From contig NZ_PPDK01000003.1 of NCBI RefSeq assembly GCF_003074135.1, positions 310,001-374,000 of the forward strand: a stretch of 64,000 nucleotides of DNA. The letters run 5' to 3'. Within the stretch, counting starts at the first letter, position 1, and the number at the start of each line of letters is the position of its first letter. The translations under genes and the position numbers were made by a program. Source of the DNA: Euzebya tangerina. GTDB taxonomy: Bacteria; Actinomycetota; Nitriliruptoria; Euzebyales; Euzebyaceae. A model generated the notes under the pieces. That model ran no database searches, was not told the DNA's origin, and saw nothing but the letters and a program-made list of their open reading frames with translations. Positions 27,870 to 35,799 of the stretch are shown here, one piece after another.

Positions 27870-28565
27870 TCACGCAGCCGCCAGTCGGCGGGCGGTGACG
27901 AGTGCCTGCGCGGTCTCCGCCGCAACCGCGGCATCGCGGCAGTAGGCGTCGGCCCCGACGGCCGCCCCGAACTCCTCGTTCAGCGGCGCGCCCCCGACCA
28001 GCACGATGTAGTCGTCCCGGATGCCGCGCTTCTTCATCTCCTCGATGACCACCTTCATGTACGGCATCGTGGTGGTCAGCAGTGCGGACATGCCCAAGAC
28101 GTCGGGCTTGTGCTCCTCCAGCGCGGCGATGTAGGTCTCGGCTTCGATGTTGATGCCGATGTCGATGACCTCGAACCCGGCGCCCTCGAGCATCATCCCC
28201 ACCAGGTTCTTGCCGATGTCGTGGATGTCGCCCTTGACGGTGCCGATGACGATCTTGCCGACCTGTTCAGCTCCGGTCTCGGCCAGCAGCGGCCGCAGCA
28301 GCTCCATGCCGGCCTTCATCGCGTTCGCGGCCAGGAGGACCTCGGGGACGAACAGGATCCCGTCCCGGAAGTCGATCCCGACGATGCGCATGCCCTCCAC
28401 GAGTGCGTCCGCCAAGACCTTCTGCGCATCCCAGCCGCGATCGAGCAGGATCTGTGTCCCCTCCGCGATCTCCTCGGCCAACCCGTCGTAGAGGTCGTCG
28501 TGCATCTGGGCGACGAGTTCCTCGTCGTCGAGCGCCGAGAGGTCCAGGTCGTCGTCTTGCTCCAT
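27870..28565 (-). CDS. Corrinoid (cobalamin-binding) methyl carrier protein
   Basis: 231-aa MtgC/MtbC-like protein. An N-terminal helical cap is followed by the Rossmann-like B12 domain with GDIHDIG (DxHxxG, the His that ligates cobalt), then NIEAETYIAALEEH, LTTTMPYMK and IVLVGGAPLN. It carries the methyl group between the MttB-family enzyme and the MtgA-like enzyme, and is re-reduced by RACo. I start at the ATG 28563-28565, giving the usual length; an in-frame GTG-rich extension to 28616 runs through the operator motifs. It is the first gene of the seven-gene operon. Confidence 0.95.
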   Translation of the reverse strand: MEQDDDLDLSALDDEELVAQMHDDLYDGLAEEIAEGTQILLDRGWDAQKVLADALVEGMRIVGIDFRDGILFVPEVLLAANAMKAGMELLRPLLAETGAEQVGKIVIGTVKGDIHDIGKNLVGMMLEGAGFEVIDIGINIEAETYIAALEEHKPDVLGMSALLTTTMPYMKVVIEEMKKRGIRDDYIVLVGGAPLNEEFGAAVGADAYCRDAAVAAETAQALVTARRLAAA

Positions 28566-28580
28566 CGTCACCACCAGGGT

Positions 28581-28613
28581 TGTTCCGCTATGCGGTACTG
28601 TTCTACCAGGTGG
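28581..28613. promoter_or_regulatory. Direct pair of the shared 15-bp motif in the divergent betaine/channel region
   Basis: TGTTCCGCTATGCGG (28581-28595) and TGTTCTACCAGGTGG (28599-28613) are spaced 18 bp start to start. The first contains a perfect CCGC-TAT-GCGG palindrome. They sit 16-48 bp before the corrinoid protein ATG and 65-97 bp before the channel gene, so one protein bound here could affect both. Related sites are at 10856-10892 and 33884-33898. Confidence 0.55.
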
Positions 28614-28677
28614 CATTCTAGCAATTCTCTCGTGCGGAGTCGAGAGCTAGGATTCAGGCCCGAGCCAGGAGGCACTG

Positions 28678-30786
28678 GTGCATCGACCTCTTCACAGGCA
28701 CATCGTCGCGGCGATCGGCCTTCTCTGCCTCCTCATCGTCACCATCTCCCCTGCTGAGGCTCAGTCCGAGCAGCCCCCGTCTGCCGACGACCAGGTGCCG
28801 ACGGTGCGATTGGCGCGTCCCACCTGGGACACCGGCTGGTTCCAGGCGGAGATCAACCGCATCCTCCTGGAACGCCTGGGATTCGCGGTCGACGGCCCAC
28901 AGACCATGGAGAACGAGGCCTTCTACGATGCGGTCGCCCGTGGCGACATCGATCTGTGGGCCAACGGCTGGTTCCCGCTCCACGGCCCACTCCTCGGCGA
29001 TGACGACGACGTCCGCATCGTCGGAACCCAAGTGGACGACGGTGCCCTCCAGGGGTACTTCACTGACCTCGCCACGGCCGAGGAGGTCGGGATCACCTCG
29101 CTCGGTGACCTGGCCGATCCCGAGATCGCCGCGCGGTTCGACACTGACGAGGACGGACGTGCCGACCTGATCGGCTGCAACCTCGAGTGGGCCTGTCACG
29201 AGATCGTCGAGCACCACCTGACCGCGTACGAGCTGACCGACACGGTCGAACAGGTCTCGGGCGACTACTCGCCGCTCATGGAGGAGACGGTGCGACGCTT
29301 CCAGGCCGGCGAGCCGGTGCTGTACTACACGTTCACCCCGAACTGGATCCCGGCGTTCCTGGAGCCCGGCGAGGACGTCGCCTGGCTGCAGACCCCCTTC
29401 CCCAGCCTGCCCGAGCCGTCTCCGGACCCGTCGGTGCTGGACTCGATGACGCTGGCGGACGTGCCCGGTTGCGCCGATGATCCCTGTCAGACCGGCTGGG
29501 CACCCAACGACATCCGGGCGGTGGCCGGCGCCTCGTTCCTCGACGCCAACCCACAGGTCGAGACGCTGCTGGAGCAGGTGCAGATCCCGCTTGCCGACAT
29601 CCAGCGTCAGAACGCGCGGATGGTCGACGGCGAGGGCGACAGCACCGACATCGCCCGACACGCCGAGGAGTGGGTGGCTGAACATGAGGCCACCGTCCAG
29701 GAGTGGCTGAACCTGGCCGACCCGGATGCCGTGCCCCTCGACCAGCAGCGAGGAACGGGCCCGGCTGGCACGGGCGAGACCTGGCAGGTCGCGGTGCGGA
29801 CCTTCGAACCGTTCGTCACCTACGAGAACCGTGTCTATGGCGGGTTCTCGGTGGAGCTGACCGAACTCCTCGCCGCGCGGATGGGCGTCGAGGTCGAGTA
29901 CTACGGGGTCAACAGCGTCGCCAAGCAGATCGACGACGTGCAACGCGGCGCCGCCGATCTCGCCCTCTCCGGCATCAGCATCACCGCCGACCGGGAGGCC
30001 GGGATCGACTTCTCCCTGCCGGTGTTCGACACCGGTCTGACCATCCTGGTTCCTGCTGACCAGGGCCGTGGGATCGGTGATCGCATCCGGTCGCTGGCGG
30101 GGGCAATCTTCACCACCGAACTGCCATGGCTGATCCTGGCCTTCGTGCTCGTGCTGCTCCTCGCGGCGCACATGATCTGGTGGCTCGAACGGCGGGACAA
30201 CCCCGACTTCCCCGAGCTGTACGGCCGCGGGATCTGGGACTCCTTCTGGTGGTCGGCGGTGACGATCACCACGGTCGGGTACGGCGACAAGGCACCGAAG
30301 GGCGTCGCCGGGCGGGGCTTCGCGCTGCTGTGGATGATCGCCGGCTACTTCGTGTTCGCCTCGTTCACCGCATCGATCACGTCCTCGCTGGCCGTCGATG
30401 AGTTGCAGGGCTCGATCGCCGGACCGTCAGACCTTCCCAACCACGTCGTGGCCACGCTCCCGAACTCCCCGGCCGAGGCGTACCTGAACGGGCAGGGCAT
30501 CGGACCGGTGCTGGTCGGAGACCTGCCGGAGGCCTACGAACTGCTCGACGAGGGTGAGGTCGACGCCATCGTCTTCGACGCCCCGATCCTGCAGTTCTTC
30601 GCGGCCCGGGAGGGCAGCGGACGGTTCCGCACCGTCGGGCCGGTGTTCGAAGACGTCCGCTACGGGATCGCCGTCGGGGACGACGCCGATCGCCGCGAGC
30701 AGATCAACCTGGCATTGCTCGACGTGATCGAGAGCGGTGTCTACGACCAGCTGCACGACCAGTGGTTCGGGGCGCTCGCCGATTGA
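28678..30786 (+). CDS. ProX-type betaine-binding domain fused to a GluR0-like potassium channel
   Basis: 702-aa secreted/membrane fusion protein. A signal peptide (1-29) is followed by a ProX-type substrate-binding domain (about 40-345). This has TWDTGW, DLWANGWFPLH, a DxDxDGxxD loop at 155-163, GCNLEWAC at 166-173, YELTDTV and YYTFTPNW. After a linker comes glutamate-receptor lobe S1 (about 368-460) with ADLALSGISITADRE, TM1 (about 483-501), a pore helix, TVGYGD at 532-537, TM2 (about 547-571) with SFTASITSSL, and lobe S2 (about 585-700) with IVFDAP. TVGYGD is a perfect K+ selectivity filter, so the core resembles GluR0. GTG start with AGGAGG 5 nt upstream. The gene is divergent from the betaine demethylation operon and convergent with a stand-alone ProX lipoprotein. 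Confidence 0.9.
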   Translation: MHRPLHRHIVAAIGLLCLLIVTISPAEAQSEQPPSADDQVPTVRLARPTWDTGWFQAEINRILLERLGFAVDGPQTMENEAFYDAVARGDIDLWANGWFPLHGPLLGDDDDVRIVGTQVDDGALQGYFTDLATAEEVGITSLGDLADPEIAARFDTDEDGRADLIGCNLEWACHEIVEHHLTAYELTDTVEQVSGDYSPLMEETVRRFQAGEPVLYYTFTPNWIPAFLEPGEDVAWLQTPFPSLPEPSPDPSVLDSMTLADVPGCADDPCQTGWAPNDIRAVAGASFLDANPQVETLLEQVQIPLADIQRQNARMVDGEGDSTDIARHAEEWVAEHEATVQEWLNLADPDAVPLDQQRGTGPAGTGETWQVAVRTFEPFVTYENRVYGGFSVELTELLAARMGVEVEYYGVNSVAKQIDDVQRGAADLALSGISITADREAGIDFSLPVFDTGLTILVPADQGRGIGDRIRSLAGAIFTTELPWLILAFVLVLLLAAHMIWWLERRDNPDFPELYGRGIWDSFWWSAVTITTVGYGDKAPKGVAGRGFALLWMIAGYFVFASFTASITSSLAVDELQGSIAGPSDLPNHVVATLPNSPAEAYLNGQGIGPVLVGDLPEAYELLDEGEVDAIVFDAPILQFFAAREGSGRFRTVGPVFEDVRYGIAVGDDADRREQINLALLDVIESGVYDQLHDQWFGALAD

Positions 30787-30810
30787 TCGTGTGACCAATC
30801 GGTGAGCGCC
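30771..30810. terminator. Hairpin shared by channel gene and ProX lipoprotein gene
   Basis: GGCGCTCGCCGATTG (30771-30785) pairs with CAATCGGTGAGCGCC (30796-30810), 14 of 15 bp with a 10-nt loop. The left arm is the last coding part of the channel gene including its stop. It lies between convergent genes and is probably a bidirectional terminator. Confidence 0.65.
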
Positions 30811-30825
30811 CTCGTCGGGGCCGCG

Positions 30826-31908
30826 TCAGCCTCGTGCCGTCTCCAACCACCCGTCCACGAGCTCGCGGTTGTCCTCGATCCAGTCCGCCGCGTCCTGGGC
30901 GACCTGGGCGTCGGTGTACTCGCCCGCTTCGTTCATCCGGGCGTTCTGGTCGGCGATGTCCTGCAACGGGATCTCCACGACCTCGAGCAGTCGTCGCACC
31001 ACCGGGTTGTCGTCCAGGAAGTCCGGGTTGGCGACAGCACGGATGTCGTTGACCACCCAACCGAGGTCGCAGGGCTCCTCGCCCGCACAACCCTCGATGT
31101 CGACCTCGGTCGACTCCTCGACGTCCTCCCGTGCCGTCGACTCCAGCCAGACGACATCCTCACCGGGCTGCAGCACGTCGATCGTCCAGTTCGGGGTCCA
31201 GGTGTAGAACAGCGTCGGCTCGCCCTCCTCGACGCGGCTCTGGACGTCCTCGAGCAGGTCGTTGTACTCGCCGACGACCTGCTCGACGTTGTCCCCCCAC
31301 CCGAGCTCCTCGATCTGTGAGGTGATCTCGAGGTTGCAGCCCCACCCCTCGTTGCAGCCCTGCAGGTCAGCCCGACCGTTGCCGTCGATGTCGAAGACGG
31401 CCGCGACGGCTGGATCGGACAGGTCATCCATCGACGTGATGCCCATCTCCTCCGCCGTGGCCCGGTCGATCAGGTAGCCCTGGACGGCTCCTCCCTCGAC
31501 CTGGGTGCCGACGACCTCGATCGACTCCGAGATCTCCTGCCCGGTGAAGAGCGGGCGGCTCAAGTAGATGTCGTGGAGCGGGAACCAGCCGTTGGCCCAG
31601 AGGTCGACCTGTCCTTGCGCAAGAGCCGGATAGAACGTGGCGGCATCGCGGGTGAGGTCGGCGGGGTCGCTGACCTCATAGTCCAGTTCCTCGAGCAGTT
31701 GACGGTAGATCTCGGCTTGCATCCAGCCGGTATCCCAGGTGGCACGGGCCATCGTGATGCTGGCGCCACCACCTCCTTCCCCTGCAGCGGGCCCGCCATC
31801 GGCAGTCCCGTCGTCGGTGCTGTTGCAGCCAGCCAACGCCAGCAGCAGCACGACCAGCACTGCCAGGTGGCGATCAGGTTGAAAGCGCGTCCTGGCCACA
31901 GTGATCAC
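30826..31908 (-). CDS. ProX-like glycine betaine-binding lipoprotein
   Basis: 360-aa lipoprotein with lipobox LAGC (Cys28). The mature part is a ProX/OpuAC-type binding protein closely related to the N-terminal domain of the channel fusion. Shared blocks are TWDTGWMQAEI, DLWANGWFPLH, DxDxNGxxD, GCNEGWGC and TWTPNW, so the Trp residues of a betaine-binding aromatic cage appear present. It overlaps the BCCT gene by 4 bp. No ABC permease or ATPase gene is nearby, which is unusual for this family. It may deliver betaine to an unlinked ABC system, assist BCCT uptake, or interact with the channel. Confidence 0.92.
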   Translation of the reverse strand: MITVARTRFQPDRHLAVLVVLLLALAGCNSTDDGTADGGPAAGEGGGGASITMARATWDTGWMQAEIYRQLLEELDYEVSDPADLTRDAATFYPALAQGQVDLWANGWFPLHDIYLSRPLFTGQEISESIEVVGTQVEGGAVQGYLIDRATAEEMGITSMDDLSDPAVAAVFDIDGNGRADLQGCNEGWGCNLEITSQIEELGWGDNVEQVVGEYNDLLEDVQSRVEEGEPTLFYTWTPNWTIDVLQPGEDVVWLESTAREDVEESTEVDIEGCAGEEPCDLGWVVNDIRAVANPDFLDDNPVVRRLLEVVEIPLQDIADQNARMNEAGEYTDAQVAQDAADWIEDNRELVDGWLETARG

Positions 31909-33773
31909 GCGTCCTTCTCGTCGTCGGCGCTCGGCTTGTCGGCCACGGCGACGGCTGCGGGCTGGTCAGTCGACTCCACCGCGGCGTCGCCATCCGGCAC
32001 ACCGCCCTCGCCACCCGGGTCAACCCGTTCGTACAGCCCCGTGTGCTGGGCTCGATGCAGCGCAGCGTCGTAGTGCGCCCCGAGCAGGTCGAGCTCTTCG
32101 TTGAAGGCGATGTAGAGGCTGTAGCACATGATCAGCAGGACGATGGCGAACGGCAGCCCGGTCGTGATCGCGGCGGTCTGGAGGGCATCCAGGCCACCAC
32201 CGATCAGCAGCACCGCGGCCAGCAGCCCCTCCATGATCGCCCAGAAGACGCGCTGCGGGACTGGGGAGTCCAGCTTGCCGCCGGAGGTCAGGTGGTCCAC
32301 GACCAGCGACCCCGAGTCGGAGGAGGTGACGAAGAACGATGTCACCAACAGGATGCCGAGGATCGAGGTGACCGAGGTGAGTGGGAACGCCTCGAGCATG
32401 TCGAAGAGCGCCGTCGCGACATCCTCGTTGACTGCCGCTGCGACGTCGCGGACACCGTTCAGCTGCAGGTTGATCGCCGTGCCACCGAAGACCGACATCC
32501 ACAGCGCCGACAGCAGTGTCGGGAACGCCACGACGCCGAGCAGCAACTCACGGACCGAGCGCCCCTTGGAGATGCGGGCGATGAACATGCCCACGAATGG
32601 CGACCACGAGATCCACCAGCCCCAGTAGAAGATCGTCCACGATCCCTGCCACTCGCCTGCCGTGAACGCCTCGTTCCAGAAGGACAGCCGTGGCAGGACC
32701 GTGATGTACTCGCCGAGACTCTCCACGAACACGCTGGCGATGAACAGCGTCGGCCCCACGACGATGATGAAGATCATGAAGGCCATCGCCAGATAGATGT
32801 TGATCTGGCTGAGTCGCTTCACGCCGCCATCGAGCCCGGCGACGACGCTCATGGTGGCCATCCCGGTGATCACCGCGATCAGGAGCACCTGGAACCCGGT
32901 ACCCGTCGGGGTCCCGAACAGGAATCCGAGACCGGCGGCGGCCTGACCGACACCGAACCCGAGTGAGGTGGCCAGGCCGAAGAGGGTGGCGAGGACGGTG
33001 AGGATGTCGATGACATTGCCCCACGTGCCGTAGATCCTCGGCCCCAGGATCGGGTAGAAGACCGAGCGGAACGTCAGGGGGAGGCCGCGGTTGTAGGCGA
33101 AGAAGGCGAGTGCCAGCGAGACCAGCGCGTAGATCGACCAGGGGTGCAGGCCCCAGTGGAAGAAGGTCGTGGCCAGGGCGGCGTTACCGGCCTCCCCCGT
33201 GCCACCCTCGACCCCGAACAGCGGCGCGGGGCCGGTGAAGTGATAGATCGGTTCGGCGACGGACCAGAACATCAGACCGATCCCCATGCCTGCACTGATG
33301 AGCATCGCGTACCAGGCGCCGGAGGAGAACTCCGGCTGGGCGGTCGGTCCACCGATCCGGATCTTGCCGTAGCGGCTGAAGGCGAAGAACCCGCAGGCCA
33401 GGACGAAGATGTTGGCCGCCATGATGTAGAGCCAGCCGAAGGTGTTGCCGACGAAGTTGAGGACGGTGTCGAAGGCACTCGACGCCTGCTCCTGGAAGAT
33501 CAACGTGAGGGCGACGAAGGCGACGAGGATGCCGCCCGACCAGAAGGTCACCTGCGGGTGCAGGTCGAAGCCCCACTTGACGATGTTGGTGTCGCCGGGT
33601 TCGCGGTCTGCCACCTCGGGGTAGAAGTCGATGTCAGGATCGATCTGCAGACCCTCGAACTTGGCTCTCTCGTGGATGGCCGCGTGCCGTCTGTGGCGCT
33701 CCTCGGCCTCCACGGCGTCATGTTCGGCGACCTCGTCTGTCAGGTCATCGTGGTGCGAATCGTTCTCGGCCAT
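31905..33773 (-). CDS. BCCT-family betaine/choline/carnitine transporter
   Basis: 622-aa secondary transporter with about twelve membrane helices. The glycine-rich SAGMGIGLMFWSVAEP and the Trp-rich helix YWGWWISWSPFVGMFIARIS correspond to the BetP substrate and sodium-site regions. Long charged N- and C-terminal tails (about 80 and 60 residues) resemble osmosensing tails of BetP-like members. I start at the ATG at 33773, which has AGGGAG about 7 nt upstream; the frame is open to 33869. It overlaps the ProX-like lipoprotein gene and probably feeds betaine to the demethylation pathway. Confidence 0.94.
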   Translation of the reverse strand: MAENDSHHDDLTDEVAEHDAVEAEERHRRHAAIHERAKFEGLQIDPDIDFYPEVADREPGDTNIVKWGFDLHPQVTFWSGGILVAFVALTLIFQEQASSAFDTVLNFVGNTFGWLYIMAANIFVLACGFFAFSRYGKIRIGGPTAQPEFSSGAWYAMLISAGMGIGLMFWSVAEPIYHFTGPAPLFGVEGGTGEAGNAALATTFFHWGLHPWSIYALVSLALAFFAYNRGLPLTFRSVFYPILGPRIYGTWGNVIDILTVLATLFGLATSLGFGVGQAAAGLGFLFGTPTGTGFQVLLIAVITGMATMSVVAGLDGGVKRLSQINIYLAMAFMIFIIVVGPTLFIASVFVESLGEYITVLPRLSFWNEAFTAGEWQGSWTIFYWGWWISWSPFVGMFIARISKGRSVRELLLGVVAFPTLLSALWMSVFGGTAINLQLNGVRDVAAAVNEDVATALFDMLEAFPLTSVTSILGILLVTSFFVTSSDSGSLVVDHLTSGGKLDSPVPQRVFWAIMEGLLAAVLLIGGGLDALQTAAITTGLPFAIVLLIMCYSLYIAFNEELDLLGAHYDAALHRAQHTGLYERVDPGGEGGVPDGDAAVESTDQPAAVAVADKPSADDEKDA

Positions 33774-33883
33774 CCAGCACTCCCTAGTGTCACGCCGGGA
33801 GGACGGCGGACGACCTGAGCCTCCCGAGGCGGGTTGAGTCGGCGGGACCTTATCAAACCGCCGGTCCACCCTTTGGGATTATC

Positions 33884-33898
33884 CCACATGGTGGAACA
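33884..33898 (-). promoter_or_regulatory. Shared 15-bp motif upstream of the BCCT operon
   Basis: Read on minus, TGTTCCACCATGTGG contains a perfect CCAC-CAT-GTGG palindrome and matches the sites before the demethylation operon and the methylene-THF reductase gene. It lies about 110 bp before the BCCT start. The following minus-strand bases (GATAAT) are also shared with the site at 10872-10891. Confidence 0.5.
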
Positions 33899-33953
33899 TC
33901 GCCTACAGGTCGTCCGTCAGTCCCGGCTGTGGGGGTCGGCGGGTGAGGCGCAA

Positions 33954-35711
33954 TCAGGACTCCGCGAGTTCGGCGAGCTCCAACCAGCGTGTCTCGACCG
34001 AGTCCAACTCGGTGTTCACCGCCGACAGATCCTCGGCGAGGCTCGCGGCGACGACGTAGTCATCAGCTGCGTCCACCAACTGCGCCTCCAACGCCTCCCG
34101 TCTGGCCTCGAGTTCAGGAATGCGCCGTTCCAGCCGCTTGTACTCACGCTTGTCGTTGTACGTCAGCTTCTGACGGGACACCGCGGGCTCTTCGGAGCCT
34201 CCGCTCGACTCCGTCTGGTGCGCCTGCCGCGAGAGCTTGGCGATACGTGCCTGCTCCTTCTGCTGCTCGCGGTAGGCAGTCCACCCACCCGGTTGGTGCT
34301 GCAGACGGCCGTCGGGCTGGATGGCGTAGAGGTCGGTGCACACGCGGTCGAGGAAGTGGCGGTCGTGGGATGCGACCAGCAGGGCGCCCGGCCAGCTGTC
34401 CAGGTAGCTCTCGAGCATGGTGAGCGTGTCCAGGTCCAGGTCGTTGGTCGGCTCGTCCAGGATCAGGTAGTTGGGGGCGTCGGCCAGGACCCGCAGCAGT
34501 TCCAACCGTCGCCGCTCGCCGCCGCTGAGCTCCTCCACGTAGGCCCGCTGAGCCGGCTTGGTGAACAGGAACCGCTCCAGCAGATCGCCCGCGCTGACGA
34601 CCAGGCCGTCGATGGTGGAGGCCTCCTCGGCCACCTCGCGCACCGCGTCGATCACCCGAGTTCGCGGGGCGAGCCTGGCCGGGTCCTGGCCGTACCAGCC
34701 CACGTGGACGGTCGCGCCGAGCCGAACGGATCCCGTGTCGGGTTCCAGCCGGCCAGCCAGGAGTTGCAGGAGCGTGGACTTGCCCGAGCCGTTGGGTCCC
34801 ACGAAGCCCCAGCGGGCGTCCGGCGCCACGAGCAGGTCGACGTCCTGGAGGACGGTTCGGCCGTCATAGGACTTCCCCGCGTTGGTGGCGTTCGCGACGG
34901 TCGAGCCCAGACGGCGCGAGGGGAAGTCGATCGACAGCTCGCGCTCCTCGACCCTGATGGACGTCTGCTCGATCAGCTCGTTCGCAGCATCGACCCGGTA
35001 CTTGGCCTTGGACGTTCGGGCCTTCGGTCCACGGCGCAGCCACTCGAGCTCCGTCCGGGCAAGGTTCGCACGCTTGCGAGCCTCGGCTTGGGCCTGCTCC
35101 ACCCGGGTGGCTCGCGCCTCCAGGTACTCCGCGTACGAGCCGTGATGGGTGAAGACCTCGCCCTCGTGGACCTCGATGATCCGGTCGGCGACGCGGCTGA
35201 GCAGGTAGCGGTCGTGGGTGACGAACAGCAGGGCGCCGGGGCGGCTGAGGAGCAGACCCTCCAGCCATTCGATGACGTCGGGGTCGAGGTGGTTGGTCGG
35301 CTCGTCCAGGATGAGCAGGTCGGGATCGTCCGCGAGGACGGTGGCCAGGGCGACCCGGCGGCGCTGCCCGCCGCTCAGGGTCCCGACCGGCTGGGTGACG
35401 TCGCCGAGCCCCAGCTTGTCGAGGTAGGCCTCGGCCTGTCGTGAGCCACCGGCTGCCTCGAGGGGCGTGTGACCGGAAGGCAGGTCGGGGTCCTGGTCCA
35501 GGTAGCGGACCCGCAGGCCGCCGCGGTGGACGACCCGCCCATCGTCCGCGGGCTCGAGGCCGGCGATGATCTTGAGCAGGGTCGACTTGCCGCTGCCGTT
35601 GATCCCGATGACGCCGGCACGGTCGCCGTCGTCCAGGCCCAGGCTGACGCCGTCGAGTGGGACCTTCTCGGCGTACTGCTTCCGGACGTTCTCCAGGCTG
35701 ACGATGTTCAT
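33954..35711 (-). CDS. ABC-F family ATPase (Uup-like)
   Basis: 585-aa protein with two ABC ATPase domains and no membrane segments. Walker A motifs are GINGSGKST and GPNGSGKST, signatures LSGGQRRR and LSGGERRR, and Walker B motifs LLILDEPTNHLD and YLILDEPTNDLD. The basic linker between domains (PKARTSKAKYRVD) is the P-site tRNA interaction motif region of ABC-F proteins. A C-terminal coiled coil starts with YNDKREYKRLERRIPELE, as in Uup. It probably acts on stalled ribosomes or branched DNA. It lies 88 bp downstream of trpS on the same strand and may be co-transcribed. Confidence 0.93.
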   Translation of the reverse strand: MNIVSLENVRKQYAEKVPLDGVSLGLDDGDRAGVIGINGSGKSTLLKIIAGLEPADDGRVVHRGGLRVRYLDQDPDLPSGHTPLEAAGGSRQAEAYLDKLGLGDVTQPVGTLSGGQRRRVALATVLADDPDLLILDEPTNHLDPDVIEWLEGLLLSRPGALLFVTHDRYLLSRVADRIIEVHEGEVFTHHGSYAEYLEARATRVEQAQAEARKRANLARTELEWLRRGPKARTSKAKYRVDAANELIEQTSIRVEERELSIDFPSRRLGSTVANATNAGKSYDGRTVLQDVDLLVAPDARWGFVGPNGSGKSTLLQLLAGRLEPDTGSVRLGATVHVGWYGQDPARLAPRTRVIDAVREVAEEASTIDGLVVSAGDLLERFLFTKPAQRAYVEELSGGERRRLELLRVLADAPNYLILDEPTNDLDLDTLTMLESYLDSWPGALLVASHDRHFLDRVCTDLYAIQPDGRLQHQPGGWTAYREQQKEQARIAKLSRQAHQTESSGGSEEPAVSRQKLTYNDKREYKRLERRIPELEARREALEAQLVDAADDYVVAASLAEDLSAVNTELDSVETRWLELAELAES

Positions 35712-35735
35712 CGGGCGTCGCTGATCCCCCGTCCT

Positions 35736-35793
35736 GCGGGGAGGGTTACCGACATGGCGGGGAGGGTTACCGGCATGGCGGGGAGGGTGACGG
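35736..35793 (+). repeat. 21-bp tandem repeat between trpS and the ABC-F gene
   Basis: About 2.75 copies of GCGGGGAGGGTTACCGRCATG occur at 35736-35756, 35757-35777 and 35778-35793 (partial and diverged). It is non-coding and sits immediately before the trpS stop and upstream of the ABC-F start. It may be a slippage product in the leader of the ABC-F message. Confidence 0.8.
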
Positions 35794-35799
35794 CCCCCA

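Noticed and set aside
28654-30171. A 505-codon minus-strand frame opposite the channel gene
   Set aside because: Antisense shadow of a strongly supported fusion protein; no motif and no plausible start signal.
28678-30786. Two separate genes joined by a sequencing error
   Set aside because: The frame, codon use and third-position GC are continuous through the linker (residues 345-370), there is one signal peptide and one Shine-Dalgarno, and no start signal precedes the S1 domain.
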